Shown in pieces: positions 27,301-35,451 of a DNA stretch of 64,000 nt. Numbering within the stretch: the stretch's first letter is position 1; every line of letters begins with the position of its first letter. Below the pieces are notes generated by a model. It saw only the letters and a list, made by a program, of their open reading frames with translations, did no database searches and was not told where the DNA came from. The position numbers were made by a program, and so were the translations under genes. Source of the DNA: Pseudomaricurvus hydrocarbonicus (GTDB lineage: Bacteria; Pseudomonadota; Gammaproteobacteria; Pseudomonadales; Cellvibrionaceae); the NCBI RefSeq assembly GCF_011602365.1, contig NZ_JAAONZ010000008.1, positions 1 to 64,000 on the forward strand. The letters are read 5' to 3'.

Positions 27301-27999
27301 CTACCAATCCACAACCCCCACCTTGTGATAATCCAGCACCTCCCAGATTTCATCGCTCGCAAACAACGGCTCGGCGTGTGGGGAGTCTCGATAGGTCGGC
27401 TCCGAGACTTTATGCCTTGCGCGTTCAAATAACGCCACACCCATTAACTGCTCAGTGGTTTTGATTTTATAAATAATGCCATCTGGCATGGCCGGGTGGT
27501 CCATAAACACCTTGCTCCAGGCCTGGGAAACGGAGTGTTTGCAGCGGTAAATGGAGTCGTCTATTCCGTTCTTCTGCAGTCCATCGGCATGGAGCTTGAC
27601 CAGCTTCAACGGGGATGAAACGGTGACTTCGGCGCAGGATCGTGTGGTGAGTTCGAGCCGGTCTATGGCGAAGCGGCAATCCAGGTTCTCGGGCAGATTG
27701 GGTAGCGGATCTTCCTGTTGGCCATCAATGAGGGTTTGGATCACGGCGCCTTCAACCGAAGTGGAAAAATAACAGACACCGTTTTCAGGCTTATTCCCTG
27801 CCAGCCTTTGAGTGATGGTTTTGATCCAGGTGAACAGACTTGAGTGTTGTCTGGGGCAATCAAAACGGTTCAGCCCTGAGGTCTCATAATCTATGGCGTC
27901 ATGTTTCAGTAGATGAATCCGGTGCAGTGCGGTTCCGGGGCCCAGCAACTCTAAGTCCAGCTCAGCTGCATCCAGATCATCGGGTGGTATTTCAAGCAT
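27301..27999 (-). CDS. RES-domain toxin (predicted NAD+ phosphorylase)
   Basis: A predicted toxin that would deplete NAD+, as shown for RES family members such as MbcT and ParT. 232 residues. The RES pattern is visible: LHRIH at about 26-30 and NRFDCP at 44-49 supply the arginine, GVCYFSTSVEGAV at 74-86 is the central strand-helix, and the distal part has HSVSQAWSKVFMDHPAMPDGIIYKI followed by GVALFERAR near 187-194. The family's Glu and Ser cannot be placed with certainty by eye. The ATG overlaps the stop of the upstream antitoxin gene as TAATG, so translation is coupled. Confidence 0.78.
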   Translation of the reverse strand: MLEIPPDDLDAAELDLELLGPGTALHRIHLLKHDAIDYETSGLNRFDCPRQHSSLFTWIKTITQRLAGNKPENGVCYFSTSVEGAVIQTLIDGQQEDPLPNLPENLDCRFAIDRLELTTRSCAEVTVSSPLKLVKLHADGLQKNGIDDSIYRCKHSVSQAWSKVFMDHPAMPDGIIYKIKTTEQLMGVALFERARHKVSEPTYRDSPHAEPLFASDEIWEVLDYHKVGVVDW

Positions 28000-28448
28000 T
28001 AAGTTGCACCGTGGCTCAGATAGGTTTGGGCCGAATCGACCACCTCGTTAATGTAGCCAAATCGCAATGCCTCGACGGGGGTGATGGGGACTTCCAGGCC
28101 GAGGCTCATCCTCAGATAGGGGTTGGTCTCCACAAAGAATCTGAGCTTGGTCCAATCGCTATGGATATAAGGCGACCTGCGCAGAGTCACCAGCACTTCG
28201 GTCAATCCATCCACCGGATCCGCATGGTAACCGAGCTGCCACAAAGGATACCAAGAGGATCCCGTGCTATCACTCACCCTGAAAACTTTGTAAGTCTGGA
28301 CTTTATTCGTCAGGCTGCCTTGACTGATTCGCAGATGGTTGGCCATGCTGGCGTGGTCCACTGAGCCGCCGAATTTTTCCAGCCAGTGTTCCGTGACACC
28401 TGTGGCTCTCCACATGGCCGTCAATAAGGATTCCTGTTGAGAGTGCAT
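27999..28448 (-). CDS. RES-partner antitoxin with MbcA/ParS-like C-terminus
   Basis: 149 residues, upstream of and overlapping the RES toxin by one base. The N-terminal half looks like a small DNA-binding domain (VDHASMANHLRISQGSLTNKVQTYKVFRV, then SSWYPLWQLGY, which matches the yPawQf motif of Xre-MbcA-ParS antitoxins). The C-terminal WTKLRFFVETNPYLRMS...ITPVEALRFGYINEVVDSAQTYLSHGA matches the toxin-binding tail of that family. Antitoxin-first order and overlap are the rule for RES modules. It would neutralise the toxin and repress the operon; AAGGGA lies 10 bases before the ATG. Confidence 0.72.
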   Translation of the reverse strand: MHSQQESLLTAMWRATGVTEHWLEKFGGSVDHASMANHLRISQGSLTNKVQTYKVFRVSDSTGSSWYPLWQLGYHADPVDGLTEVLVTLRRSPYIHSDWTKLRFFVETNPYLRMSLGLEVPITPVEALRFGYINEVVDSAQTYLSHGAT

Positions 28449-29255
28449 GGCCTACATCCCTTCAATTTAAAGCGTCAGGTCAATAATACCCTTTATGCGG
28501 CATTTACATGGTCGTTAACGGTGGGGAAGCGTCTTGCTAAAAGAGTAGACCTTATCGGGCGCCTTGGCATGTAAGGCCAGTGGTTGGGATTGAGGCGCCA
28601 TGGTTAATGGCATGATTGAAAACGCGGGCAGCATTTGAGAGATAGTTTTTGGTTTCTTCGTTTTTATCGCCGTTGGCAGTGTCGTCGCTTTCATTAGTTC
28701 TTGTCGGCGATGAAAGTGCGTCGCCACTTTGCCAGAAACACTGGTGGATGGAAAAGTCGTTCTCGAACTGTGCGTTAAATGAATATTTTTTGATTAAGTC
28801 ACCGCGCATGATCTCAGCTTCTATGCCGGGATGATTTTCTGTCAAGCGTTGCGAGGCGGCCTAAGTTGCCCTGAGAAAATTGTATTTTTCGACAGCGTTT
28901 TTCTTGAGCAGCTGCTGTGATTATGCCTGCTAAAAACTCGGCACAGCTATGCCTGCCCTCGCTACGAAATTCATGAGCGCCAAACCAGTTCACTGGAGAC
29001 TTTTCGCTATTGAGAGGCATTGCTGAAGCGGGGTTTTATCTGGACCGAGCAAGCCTTGGATTAATGATTGCTGCAGTCTTCGGAGCTGGTCCCTGTTATG
29101 ACCATGAATTTTTCAGGGGGCAGTGATCAAAACAGCCGCGGCGCCATCATTGCCTAATTGAAAGCGCTGCCGTAAGTGGCTGCTGCATTCATTGCTTCGG
29201 GAGCTGACCCATCGGGTATGCCTTCAAGTTGGCAGTTGGTGTCGCTGTTGCGTCA
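28449..29255. other. gene-poor stretch next to the toxin-antitoxin pair
   Basis: About 800 bases with no gene I can support. It looks less GC-rich than its neighbours. Minus-strand open frames at 28552-28845 (97 codons, starting MTENHPGIEAEIMRG), 28515-28727 and 28814-29020 overlap each other and match nothing known to me; they could be pieces of a decayed gene. With the tRNA and the toxin module on one side, it may be the worn remains of an inserted segment, but no repeat of the tRNA 3' end was found. Confidence 0.4.
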
Positions 29256-30338
29256 CTAGGTCTTGACCAGCGTAACCACCTGTCCGCTTGCCGCAGATTG
29301 CTGCGCGGCCTCGACAATCGCCAGCATGCTGGCAGAGTCACGGGGATCCACCGGCGGTCGGGTGCCTTGTCGCAGGGCCTGGGCGACCTGTTCATAATAG
29401 GCCAGGTAATGGCCCGGATCGTTGGCAAACTCAGTACGGTCATCACCAATAATCAGGCTGCCACGGGTGCCGATGATATTGTCGTGCCAGCTGGGCTGAT
29501 CGGGTCTCATGCCGGCTTTTAAACCCGCTTCCTGACCGTCCAGCCCCGTGCTGCAATAGGCCGCGCGGCTGCCCAACACCCGCAAGCGGTGACTGTCATG
29601 GGCGGCAACACTGCTCATCCACAGGTGACTGCGCACACCGTTGCGGTGCGTGAGAGCGACGAAGGAATCGTCATCGACGCAAGCGTTGGGGTAGTGTTGA
29701 TCGAGTTCGGCGTAGACAGTGGTTACCGGGCCAAACAGCGTCAGCGCCTGATCAATCAGGTGGCTGCCGAGGTCATACAGCACCCCGCCGGCATCATCCG
29801 CGGACCCGGATTGGCGCCAGCCCGGTTTGGGTTCCGGCCGCCAGCGTTCAAAGCGCGATTCATAGCGGCGTACCTGTCCCAGCGTTCCCTCTGCAAGCAA
29901 TCGCTGCAAGGTCAGAAAATCGCCGTCCCAGCGGCGGTTCTGATAGGCGCTCAGCAACAGCCCGTTCTGCTCGGCGAGCTCCGCAAGCTCTGTGGCATCC
30001 GCGGCAGACACGGCCAGCGGTTTATCCACCACAACCGCCAGTCTGGCATTCAGCGCCTCCAGCGCCAAGGGTTTGTGAGTGCGATTGGGGGACGCAATCA
30101 CCACCAGATCCAGCTCGTCACGGTTCTGCCACAGGTCTTGTGCCTGAGCGTACACCGTCGCTTGTGGGTAGGTGGCCTGTGCCAGTGCCGCTCTTTCGGG
30201 GTTGGCGGTGACGATGGCCGTCAGCTGCAAGCCGCTGGCAGCGGCTATCAAGGGCGCGTGAAAAACCGAACCTGCCAGTCCGAAACCGATCAGCCCGACG
30301 CGCAGGGGAGTAGTCTGGGTGGGGTGGTCTGACGGCAT
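29256..30338 (-). CDS. Gfo/Idh/MocA family NAD(P)-dependent oxidoreductase
   Basis: A 360-residue sugar- or polyol-type dehydrogenase. The N-terminal Rossmann motif is RVGLIGFGLAGSVFHAPLI, then DLVVIASPNRTHKPLA and the family's VVVDKPLAV with the EKP/DKP lysine. The C-terminal domain has GVLYDLGSHLIDQALTLFG, with the conserved Asp and His of the catalytic region. It resembles YdgJ/YvaA-type scyllo-inositol dehydrogenases, but the substrate is open. AAGGA lies before the ATG. It lies on the same strand as the TetR and permease genes, with a gap of about 110 bases to TetR1. Confidence 0.85.
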   Translation of the reverse strand: MPSDHPTQTTPLRVGLIGFGLAGSVFHAPLIAAASGLQLTAIVTANPERAALAQATYPQATVYAQAQDLWQNRDELDLVVIASPNRTHKPLALEALNARLAVVVDKPLAVSAADATELAELAEQNGLLLSAYQNRRWDGDFLTLQRLLAEGTLGQVRRYESRFERWRPEPKPGWRQSGSADDAGGVLYDLGSHLIDQALTLFGPVTTVYAELDQHYPNACVDDDSFVALTHRNGVRSHLWMSSVAAHDSHRLRVLGSRAAYCSTGLDGQEAGLKAGMRPDQPSWHDNIIGTRGSLIIGDDRTEFANDPGHYLAYYEQVAQALRQGTRPPVDPRDSASMLAIVEAAQQSAASGQVVTLVKT

Positions 30339-30446
30339 GATGTCGTATCCTTAAACGTTTGCTCAAATGGGCCGCCCAATCGGTCGGGGCTGACCGGGCG
30401 TGTGGCTGTGACCGACATATTAACAGATGGTGTAGGCAAGCTCTGT

Positions 30447-31091
30447 CTATTTCAAATGCGACGGCGTTAGCCCACAGCCGAGCATGATGATTTCACACAA
30501 CTGCTGACTGACGTGCTCGATATACTCTTCGTCGTACTCGGCCTTGTTGATGACGGTCAGTACCTGGCAGTCGAAATCGGCGTAATGTTGTGTCGCGCCC
30601 CAGATCAGGAATATCAGGTTGGCTGGATCAATGGGGCGCATTTTTCCGGCTTCGATCCAGGTGTGAATGACCTGGGTTCGGGTTTTGACCCATTCCCGCT
30701 GGTCGGTGCGAAGATGTTCCTTGAGCTGCGGTGCCCCCTGGATGATTTCTGTGGCAAATATTTTGGATGCCCTGGGGTGAGTGAAAGACAGTCGAGCTTT
30801 AAAGCGAATAAATTTTTCAATAACCTCCGCTGGATCGTCTGCGGCGGTTATATCCTGAAGGCCTGAATTCCACAGGTCGATGATGTTTTCCAGTACCGCG
30901 TTGTATAGTGTCAGTTTGTTTTTAAAGTAATAGTGCAGGTTGGCTTTTGGCAGGCCTGCGCGTTCGGCAATTGCCTGGGTGCTGGCACCCTTAAAGCCGT
31001 GCAGCACAAATTCCTGTTCAGCAGCGTTAAGGATCTGCTCAATATTGCGCTCCCGGATTTTTCCTGGCTGGTACTTCTTTCCCCGAGTCAT
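30447..31091 (-). CDS. TetR-family regulator 1, RutR-like
   Basis: A repressor-type regulator of 214 residues. The N-terminal helix-turn-helix is QAIAERAGLPKANLHYYFKNKLTLYNAVLENI; the C-terminal part contains ATEIIQGAPQLKEHL and DPANLIFLIWGATQHYADF, which are hallmarks of the RutR (YcdC) group, whose ligands are uracil and thymine. Lying 179 bases downstream of the AzgA-like permease gene, it may share its transcript. Candidate targets are the 16-bp palindromes CTGACYAARTRGT at 32704 and 33125. Ligand presumably a purine or pyrimidine base (inference). Confidence 0.88.
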   Translation of the reverse strand: MTRGKKYQPGKIRERNIEQILNAAEQEFVLHGFKGASTQAIAERAGLPKANLHYYFKNKLTLYNAVLENIIDLWNSGLQDITAADDPAEVIEKFIRFKARLSFTHPRASKIFATEIIQGAPQLKEHLRTDQREWVKTRTQVIHTWIEAGKMRPIDPANLIFLIWGATQHYADFDCQVLTVINKAEYDEEYIEHVSQQLCEIIMLGCGLTPSHLK

Positions 31092-31270
31092 AGCATCTTT
31101 TTTGGGTTAATTGCGTTTTATGATTTCTGCCACAACGAGTAGCAGGGTTTATGTGGCCCTATCAGAATGGTGTAAACCCAAGAGGAAACTTCGCAGAAAC
31201 TGTGGATGTAACGCGTTGCTGCGAAACCAGGTTATTAAACCTCTATCTTGAAATCTAATCAGGCTGAATA

Positions 31271-32602
31271 TTACTTAAGGTTAAAGGCATAGCGAATGAC
31301 GAAAACCCCTGCAAGAAAATACGTGAAGGGTGTCACCTGTCTGTATTGGCCCGTGCCCAGCTTGATGCCGACATAGGTAATAAAACCCAGTGCAATACCT
31401 TCGCTGATACTGAAGGTTAGTGGCATGGCCAGCAGCGCGACCACGGCCGTGGAAAAATCGGCAAGGTCATCGAAGTTGATGTGACGGATCGAATCCATCA
31501 TTAAGATGCCCACCATAATCAGGGCGGGTGTGGTGGCCATGAGCGGGATGACTTTCATGATCGGCGTCAGGAACAACGCCAGCAAAAAACAGATGCCGAC
31601 GACGATCGCGGTTAAACCGGTTTTGCCCCCCGCTGAAGCCCCAGCGGCGGATTCTACGTAGGAGGTCACCGGCGATGTCCCGAGCATTGCGCCAACCACA
31701 CTGGCACCGGCGTCGGCCGTCAGGGCCGGGCCCATTTTGGGAAGCTTGCCATCACGATCGAGTAAGTTGGCGCGGCGGGAGACCCCGATCAGCGTACCAA
31801 TGGTGTCGAACATGTTGACAAAGATCATAGCGAAGACAATATCCCAAGTGTCTTTCAGATTGACGATGGGGTACATCAAGTCCATGGCCAGGAAGGTGTC
31901 GCCAATGCCTGCCGGCATGCCGATCAGAGAATCGGGGTGCTGGGTGAGGTAACCGTTTGCTGTCGGTATGATCAGCCCAATCAGTGAAATGATGATGACC
32001 GACAGCAAGATCGCACCGGTAACCTGGCGAATCACCAGCACCATGGTCAGTACGACACCCACCAGTGCGAGCAAGACCGGTGGCTGTGAAAAATCACCAA
32101 TGGTGACGAAGGTGGCCGGGTGATCGACCACCAGTCCGGCATTCTTCAGCCCTAAAAAAGCAATGAACAAGCCAATGCCACATTGCACACCAATTTTGAG
32201 CGCCGGCGGAATGGCGTTCGCAATTTTGGTACGTACTCCGGTGACGGAGAGCAAAAGAAAGATAAGACCGTTCCAGAAAACCAATCCGAGGGCCGCGTCC
32301 CAGGGAATTTCCCGGGTAATGCAGATGGTGAACGCAAAGAACGCGTTCAGCCCCATACCTGGCGCGAGAGCAATGGGGTAATTGGTGAGGAGCGCCATCA
32401 TCAGGGTGCCAAAAAAAGCCGCCAGGGCGGTGACCGTTATCAGCCCTTCGATGGGCATGCCACTGGCGCCGAGAATACTGGGGTTCACGACCAGCACGTA
32501 GGACATGGCGGCGAACGTGGTGAGGCCGGCAATCACTTCGGTGCGGATGGTCGTACCGTGGGCTTTCAGTTTGAACAGTTGATCTAGCATGGATTGTCTC
32601 AT
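31271..32602 (-). CDS. NCS2 purine permease, AzgA/GhxP type
   Basis: Proton-coupled uptake of adenine, guanine or hypoxanthine across the inner membrane. 443 residues, about 12-14 helices. Family features: EVIAGLTTFAAMSYVLVVNPSIL in helix 1, ALAPGMGLNAFFAF, VNMFDTIGTLIGVSRRANLLD, and TSPVTSYVESAAGASAGGKTGLTA. A second ATG four codons in (32590) has GAGA upstream and may be the real start. A sigma-70-like promoter whose -35 lies inside a palindrome is at 32683-32719. Confidence 0.93.
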   Translation of the reverse strand: MRQSMLDQLFKLKAHGTTIRTEVIAGLTTFAAMSYVLVVNPSILGASGMPIEGLITVTALAAFFGTLMMALLTNYPIALAPGMGLNAFFAFTICITREIPWDAALGLVFWNGLIFLLLSVTGVRTKIANAIPPALKIGVQCGIGLFIAFLGLKNAGLVVDHPATFVTIGDFSQPPVLLALVGVVLTMVLVIRQVTGAILLSVIIISLIGLIIPTANGYLTQHPDSLIGMPAGIGDTFLAMDLMYPIVNLKDTWDIVFAMIFVNMFDTIGTLIGVSRRANLLDRDGKLPKMGPALTADAGASVVGAMLGTSPVTSYVESAAGASAGGKTGLTAIVVGICFLLALFLTPIMKVIPLMATTPALIMVGILMMDSIRHINFDDLADFSTAVVALLAMPLTFSISEGIALGFITYVGIKLGTGQYRQVTPFTYFLAGVFVIRYAFNLK

Positions 32603-32682
32603 TCAGGGGCATGATCGGAGCGGAAGTTTATTTGAGGTCTGGGTCCAGAACGGGGCTAAACAGTCCCGGTTTTTGCATGACT

Positions 32683-32719
32683 ATCATAGTGCCTTCTGAA
32701 AACCTGACCAAATGGTGCA
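32683..32719 (-). promoter_or_regulatory. promoter/operator of the AzgA-like permease gene
   Basis: On the minus strand: -35 TTGGTC, 17 bases, -10 TATGAT (32688-32683). The 16-bp palindrome CTGACCAAATGGTGCA (32704-32719, plus strand) covers the -35. It closely resembles the RutR operator TTGACCA-N2-TGGTCAA of E. coli. Confidence 0.55.
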
Positions 32720-33124
32720 ATTTTCGAACCAATTTCTGGGCGTGTGCATGGTGTATTGACGCAGTGACCGAGCAGTGGGAAAGCCCCATTAGAGTGGGGG
32801 GCACTTAAAAGCTGTCCAGTTGGTTGAATAATTGACAGCGGGGGGTGGCCGCCGCGAGGGGGATTGAGGGTCGGGTAATGACGTGCCCTGGCTGTGTTTC
32901 TGGAGAGGCCCCAGTCGAGCCAATAAAGCAGCTCGACAGTTCAACACGGTTCCGTGCGTCAGCCAATTTGGCTTCGCAGGGGCTGTATATTGGTGCGCGG
33001 GTTTACCCTGAGAGACTTTATGCCCTGAGAGGGGGCGAAAACGGGTGTACGGTGGATTTAGGCCGGCAATATAGATTTGAGGGTTTTGAAAAAAGTATTT
33101 AAAAGCATAAGGTTACGAGAAAAC

Positions 33125-33140
33125 CTGACTAAGTAGTTAA
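33125..33140 (+). promoter_or_regulatory. candidate operator of the TonB receptor 1 operon
   Basis: CTGACTAAGTAGTTAA is a palindrome of the same length and shape as the site at 32704: both fit CTGACYAARTRGTKMA. It lies about 100 bases before the receptor start; a convincing -10 was not located. Confidence 0.5.
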
Positions 33141-33236
33141 CAAATGGCATGGCGCTTGCTTCGTCGCTAGCAGCTGCAATCCGGCCCATGAGACGTTCAG
33201 CCGCAAAGCCCATTTTTCCTTACTGGAGTCACTCGA

Positions 33237-35444
33237 ATGAAACAGAAATATTTTCAACCAGCCTTGCTGTCGCTTGCGGCTGCGGTCGCCCCGGGGATAC
33301 AGGCCGAAACCGTTCTGCTCGAAGAAATTATTGTGACGGCGCAGAAACGAGAGCAGAGCTTGCGCGACGTGCCCGCAGCGGTATCGGCCATCACCGCAGA
33401 AAACGTGGAAGACTTTCTCGACGCAGGTGAAAATATTCGCGCGCTGGCCGGGCGTGTACCCAGTCTGCAAATTGAGTCCTCCAATGGACGCCAGTCTCCG
33501 CGGTTTTATGTTCGCGGCTTGGGCAATTACGATTTTGATGTCAACGCGACCCAACCGGTTTCCATGATTTATGATGATGTGGCGCTGGAAAATTCGGTTC
33601 TGAAAAGTATTCCCCTCTTCGATGTCGCGCAAGTTGAGGTGCTTAAAGGTCCTCAAGGAACCTTGTTCGGCCGCAGTACCACCGCAGGGGCGATTAAAAT
33701 TGATTCGGTCAAGCCCAGTGATGAGTTGGAAGGTTATGCCAAGTTGAGCTATGGCAGCCGCGACACCATCAGTACCGAGACGGCCATATCCGGAGGCCTG
33801 ACGGATACGCTCGCCGCTCGATTATCGATTAAGTATCAGGAGCGCGATGCCTGGATCGACAATACCGCCAATGGTTCGGGAGATGATTTTGGTGGATTCG
33901 ACGAGTTGGCATACCGGCTGCAGTTCTTGTACAAGCCCAGTGATGATTTGACGGCGCTGGTGAAAGTTCACGGTTTTAATCAGGACGGTGACCAACCCCA
34001 AGTGTTTTATGCCAATGCGTTTACACCGGGTGTGGAGGGCCTGAGGTCGGGCTTTGATGTGGAGCGTGCGGGGCACGATGCCCAGGGTGGGTACGAGATG
34101 GATCAGTTTGGCAGCAGTGCCAAGATCGAGTACCAGTTCAATGACGTGATGCTTACCTCCATTACCTCCTATGATACGGTGGAAAGCTTCTCCCTGGCGG
34201 ATGTGGATGGTGGCATACAGGGTGGTCCCGAGGCCATTGGGGTACTGAATGCACAGGCGTTTTTCAGTTCCTCCTCGGGAGATGGTTTGTCGGATCACTA
34301 CCAGTTTACCCAGGAATTTCGATTGTCCGGGGAGACGGATAAGTTCTTCTATATGGCCGGTCTCTACTATATGGATGAAGAAATAACCGTCGACAGCATC
34401 AACTACGATAACGCCGGAACGCTTCTGGATTTAACGCAACAAGAGCAACAGACCACGTCGGCGGCCATCTTTGGGCAGATCGAATATTTCGTGACCTCGC
34501 AGCTGGCGGTCACCGCAGGTCTGCGTTACACCGAGGATGATAAAGAGTTGGAAGTGATCCCCGGTCCAGGCTCAACGGCGCCGGCGGATACCATCGACGC
34601 CAGTGATGAATATGTCAGCTGGGAGCTGGCTGCCAATTACGATGTGACGGAGGATTTCACCGTGTACAGTCGCCTCGCGACCGCATCACGTGGGCCGGTA
34701 ACTCTGGGGCGTTTTGGTTTTACCAGTCAGGCGGATACAGAAGAAAACACCTCGTTTGAAATCGGAACCAAAATGGATTTGTTTGATGGTCGTGCGCGCT
34801 GGAACGCCACGGTTTATACCTTCGAGGTGAAAGATCAGCAGCTGACCGCCACTGGGGGTGTCGGTAATACCAACGAATTACTCAATGCCGACAAAACCAC
34901 GGGCTCAGGATTCGAGACGGATCTGGAAGCCTATGTGACGGACAATTTCAAATTGTCGTTCAACCTCAGTTACAATAAAACCGAAATTGAAGACTCCAAT
35001 CTTAACGTCGAGTTGTGTTCTGCCACGCCACTGTGTACCTCTCTGGATCCCATAGTTGACACGTTTGCCGGATTTTATGGCCCGGTAAACCTGGTGTCTG
35101 TGGATGGCAATGCATTACCGCGGGCACCGGAGTGGATGTATAACATTATTTTGGATTACACCATTCCACTGCAATCCGGTGAGATCTACCTTCAGACCGA
35201 TTGGAATTATCGCAGTGAGTCCAGTATTTTTCTCTATGAATCGGTGGAATTTGTGGCCGAAGAGCGCTGGATTGGCGGTGCCAAGGTGGGTTACACCTCG
35301 GCTGATGGAACTCTTGACGTTGCACTGGTGGGCCGCAACATTACCGACGAAATCGTGGCTGATGGTGCTCTCGACTTTCTCAACCTGACGGCGTTTACCA
35401 ATGAACCGCGCTTTGTCGGTGTTGAGCTCAGCAAGCGTTTTTAA
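33237..35444 (+). CDS. TonB-dependent outer-membrane receptor 1
   Basis: Energised outer-membrane uptake channel, 735 residues. Signal peptide about 1-23 (ending IQAE), TonB box region EEIIVTAQKREQ, plug domain with IRALAGRVPSLQ, FYVRGLGNYDFDVN, VEVLKGPQGTLFGRSTTAGAIKI, then a 22-strand barrel ending in GVELSKRF with the terminal Phe needed for insertion. The ligand is not known from sequence; the next genes encode an exported adenosine deaminase (7 bases downstream) and a nucleoside-permease-family lipoprotein, so a nucleoside or nucleotide is the natural guess. Confidence 0.9.
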   Translation: MKQKYFQPALLSLAAAVAPGIQAETVLLEEIIVTAQKREQSLRDVPAAVSAITAENVEDFLDAGENIRALAGRVPSLQIESSNGRQSPRFYVRGLGNYDFDVNATQPVSMIYDDVALENSVLKSIPLFDVAQVEVLKGPQGTLFGRSTTAGAIKIDSVKPSDELEGYAKLSYGSRDTISTETAISGGLTDTLAARLSIKYQERDAWIDNTANGSGDDFGGFDELAYRLQFLYKPSDDLTALVKVHGFNQDGDQPQVFYANAFTPGVEGLRSGFDVERAGHDAQGGYEMDQFGSSAKIEYQFNDVMLTSITSYDTVESFSLADVDGGIQGGPEAIGVLNAQAFFSSSSGDGLSDHYQFTQEFRLSGETDKFFYMAGLYYMDEEITVDSINYDNAGTLLDLTQQEQQTTSAAIFGQIEYFVTSQLAVTAGLRYTEDDKELEVIPGPGSTAPADTIDASDEYVSWELAANYDVTEDFTVYSRLATASRGPVTLGRFGFTSQADTEENTSFEIGTKMDLFDGRARWNATVYTFEVKDQQLTATGGVGNTNELLNADKTTGSGFETDLEAYVTDNFKLSFNLSYNKTEIEDSNLNVELCSATPLCTSLDPIVDTFAGFYGPVNLVSVDGNALPRAPEWMYNIILDYTIPLQSGEIYLQTDWNYRSESSIFLYESVEFVAEERWIGGAKVGYTSADGTLDVALVGRNITDEIVADGALDFLNLTAFTNEPRFVGVELSKRF

Positions 35445-35451
35445 ACGGACT

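Larger units (their letters stand above)
32603..33236. other. divergent regulatory spacer
   Basis: 634 bases between the permease gene and TonB receptor 1. Apart from the two palindromes listed separately nothing is recognised; an 85-codon plus-strand frame at 32845-33102 has no family resemblance and no ribosome site. Confidence 0.5.

Noticed and set aside
32845-33102. 85-codon plus-strand frame between the permease gene and TonB receptor 1
   Set aside because: No family resemblance and no ribosome site; it lies in a regulatory spacer.
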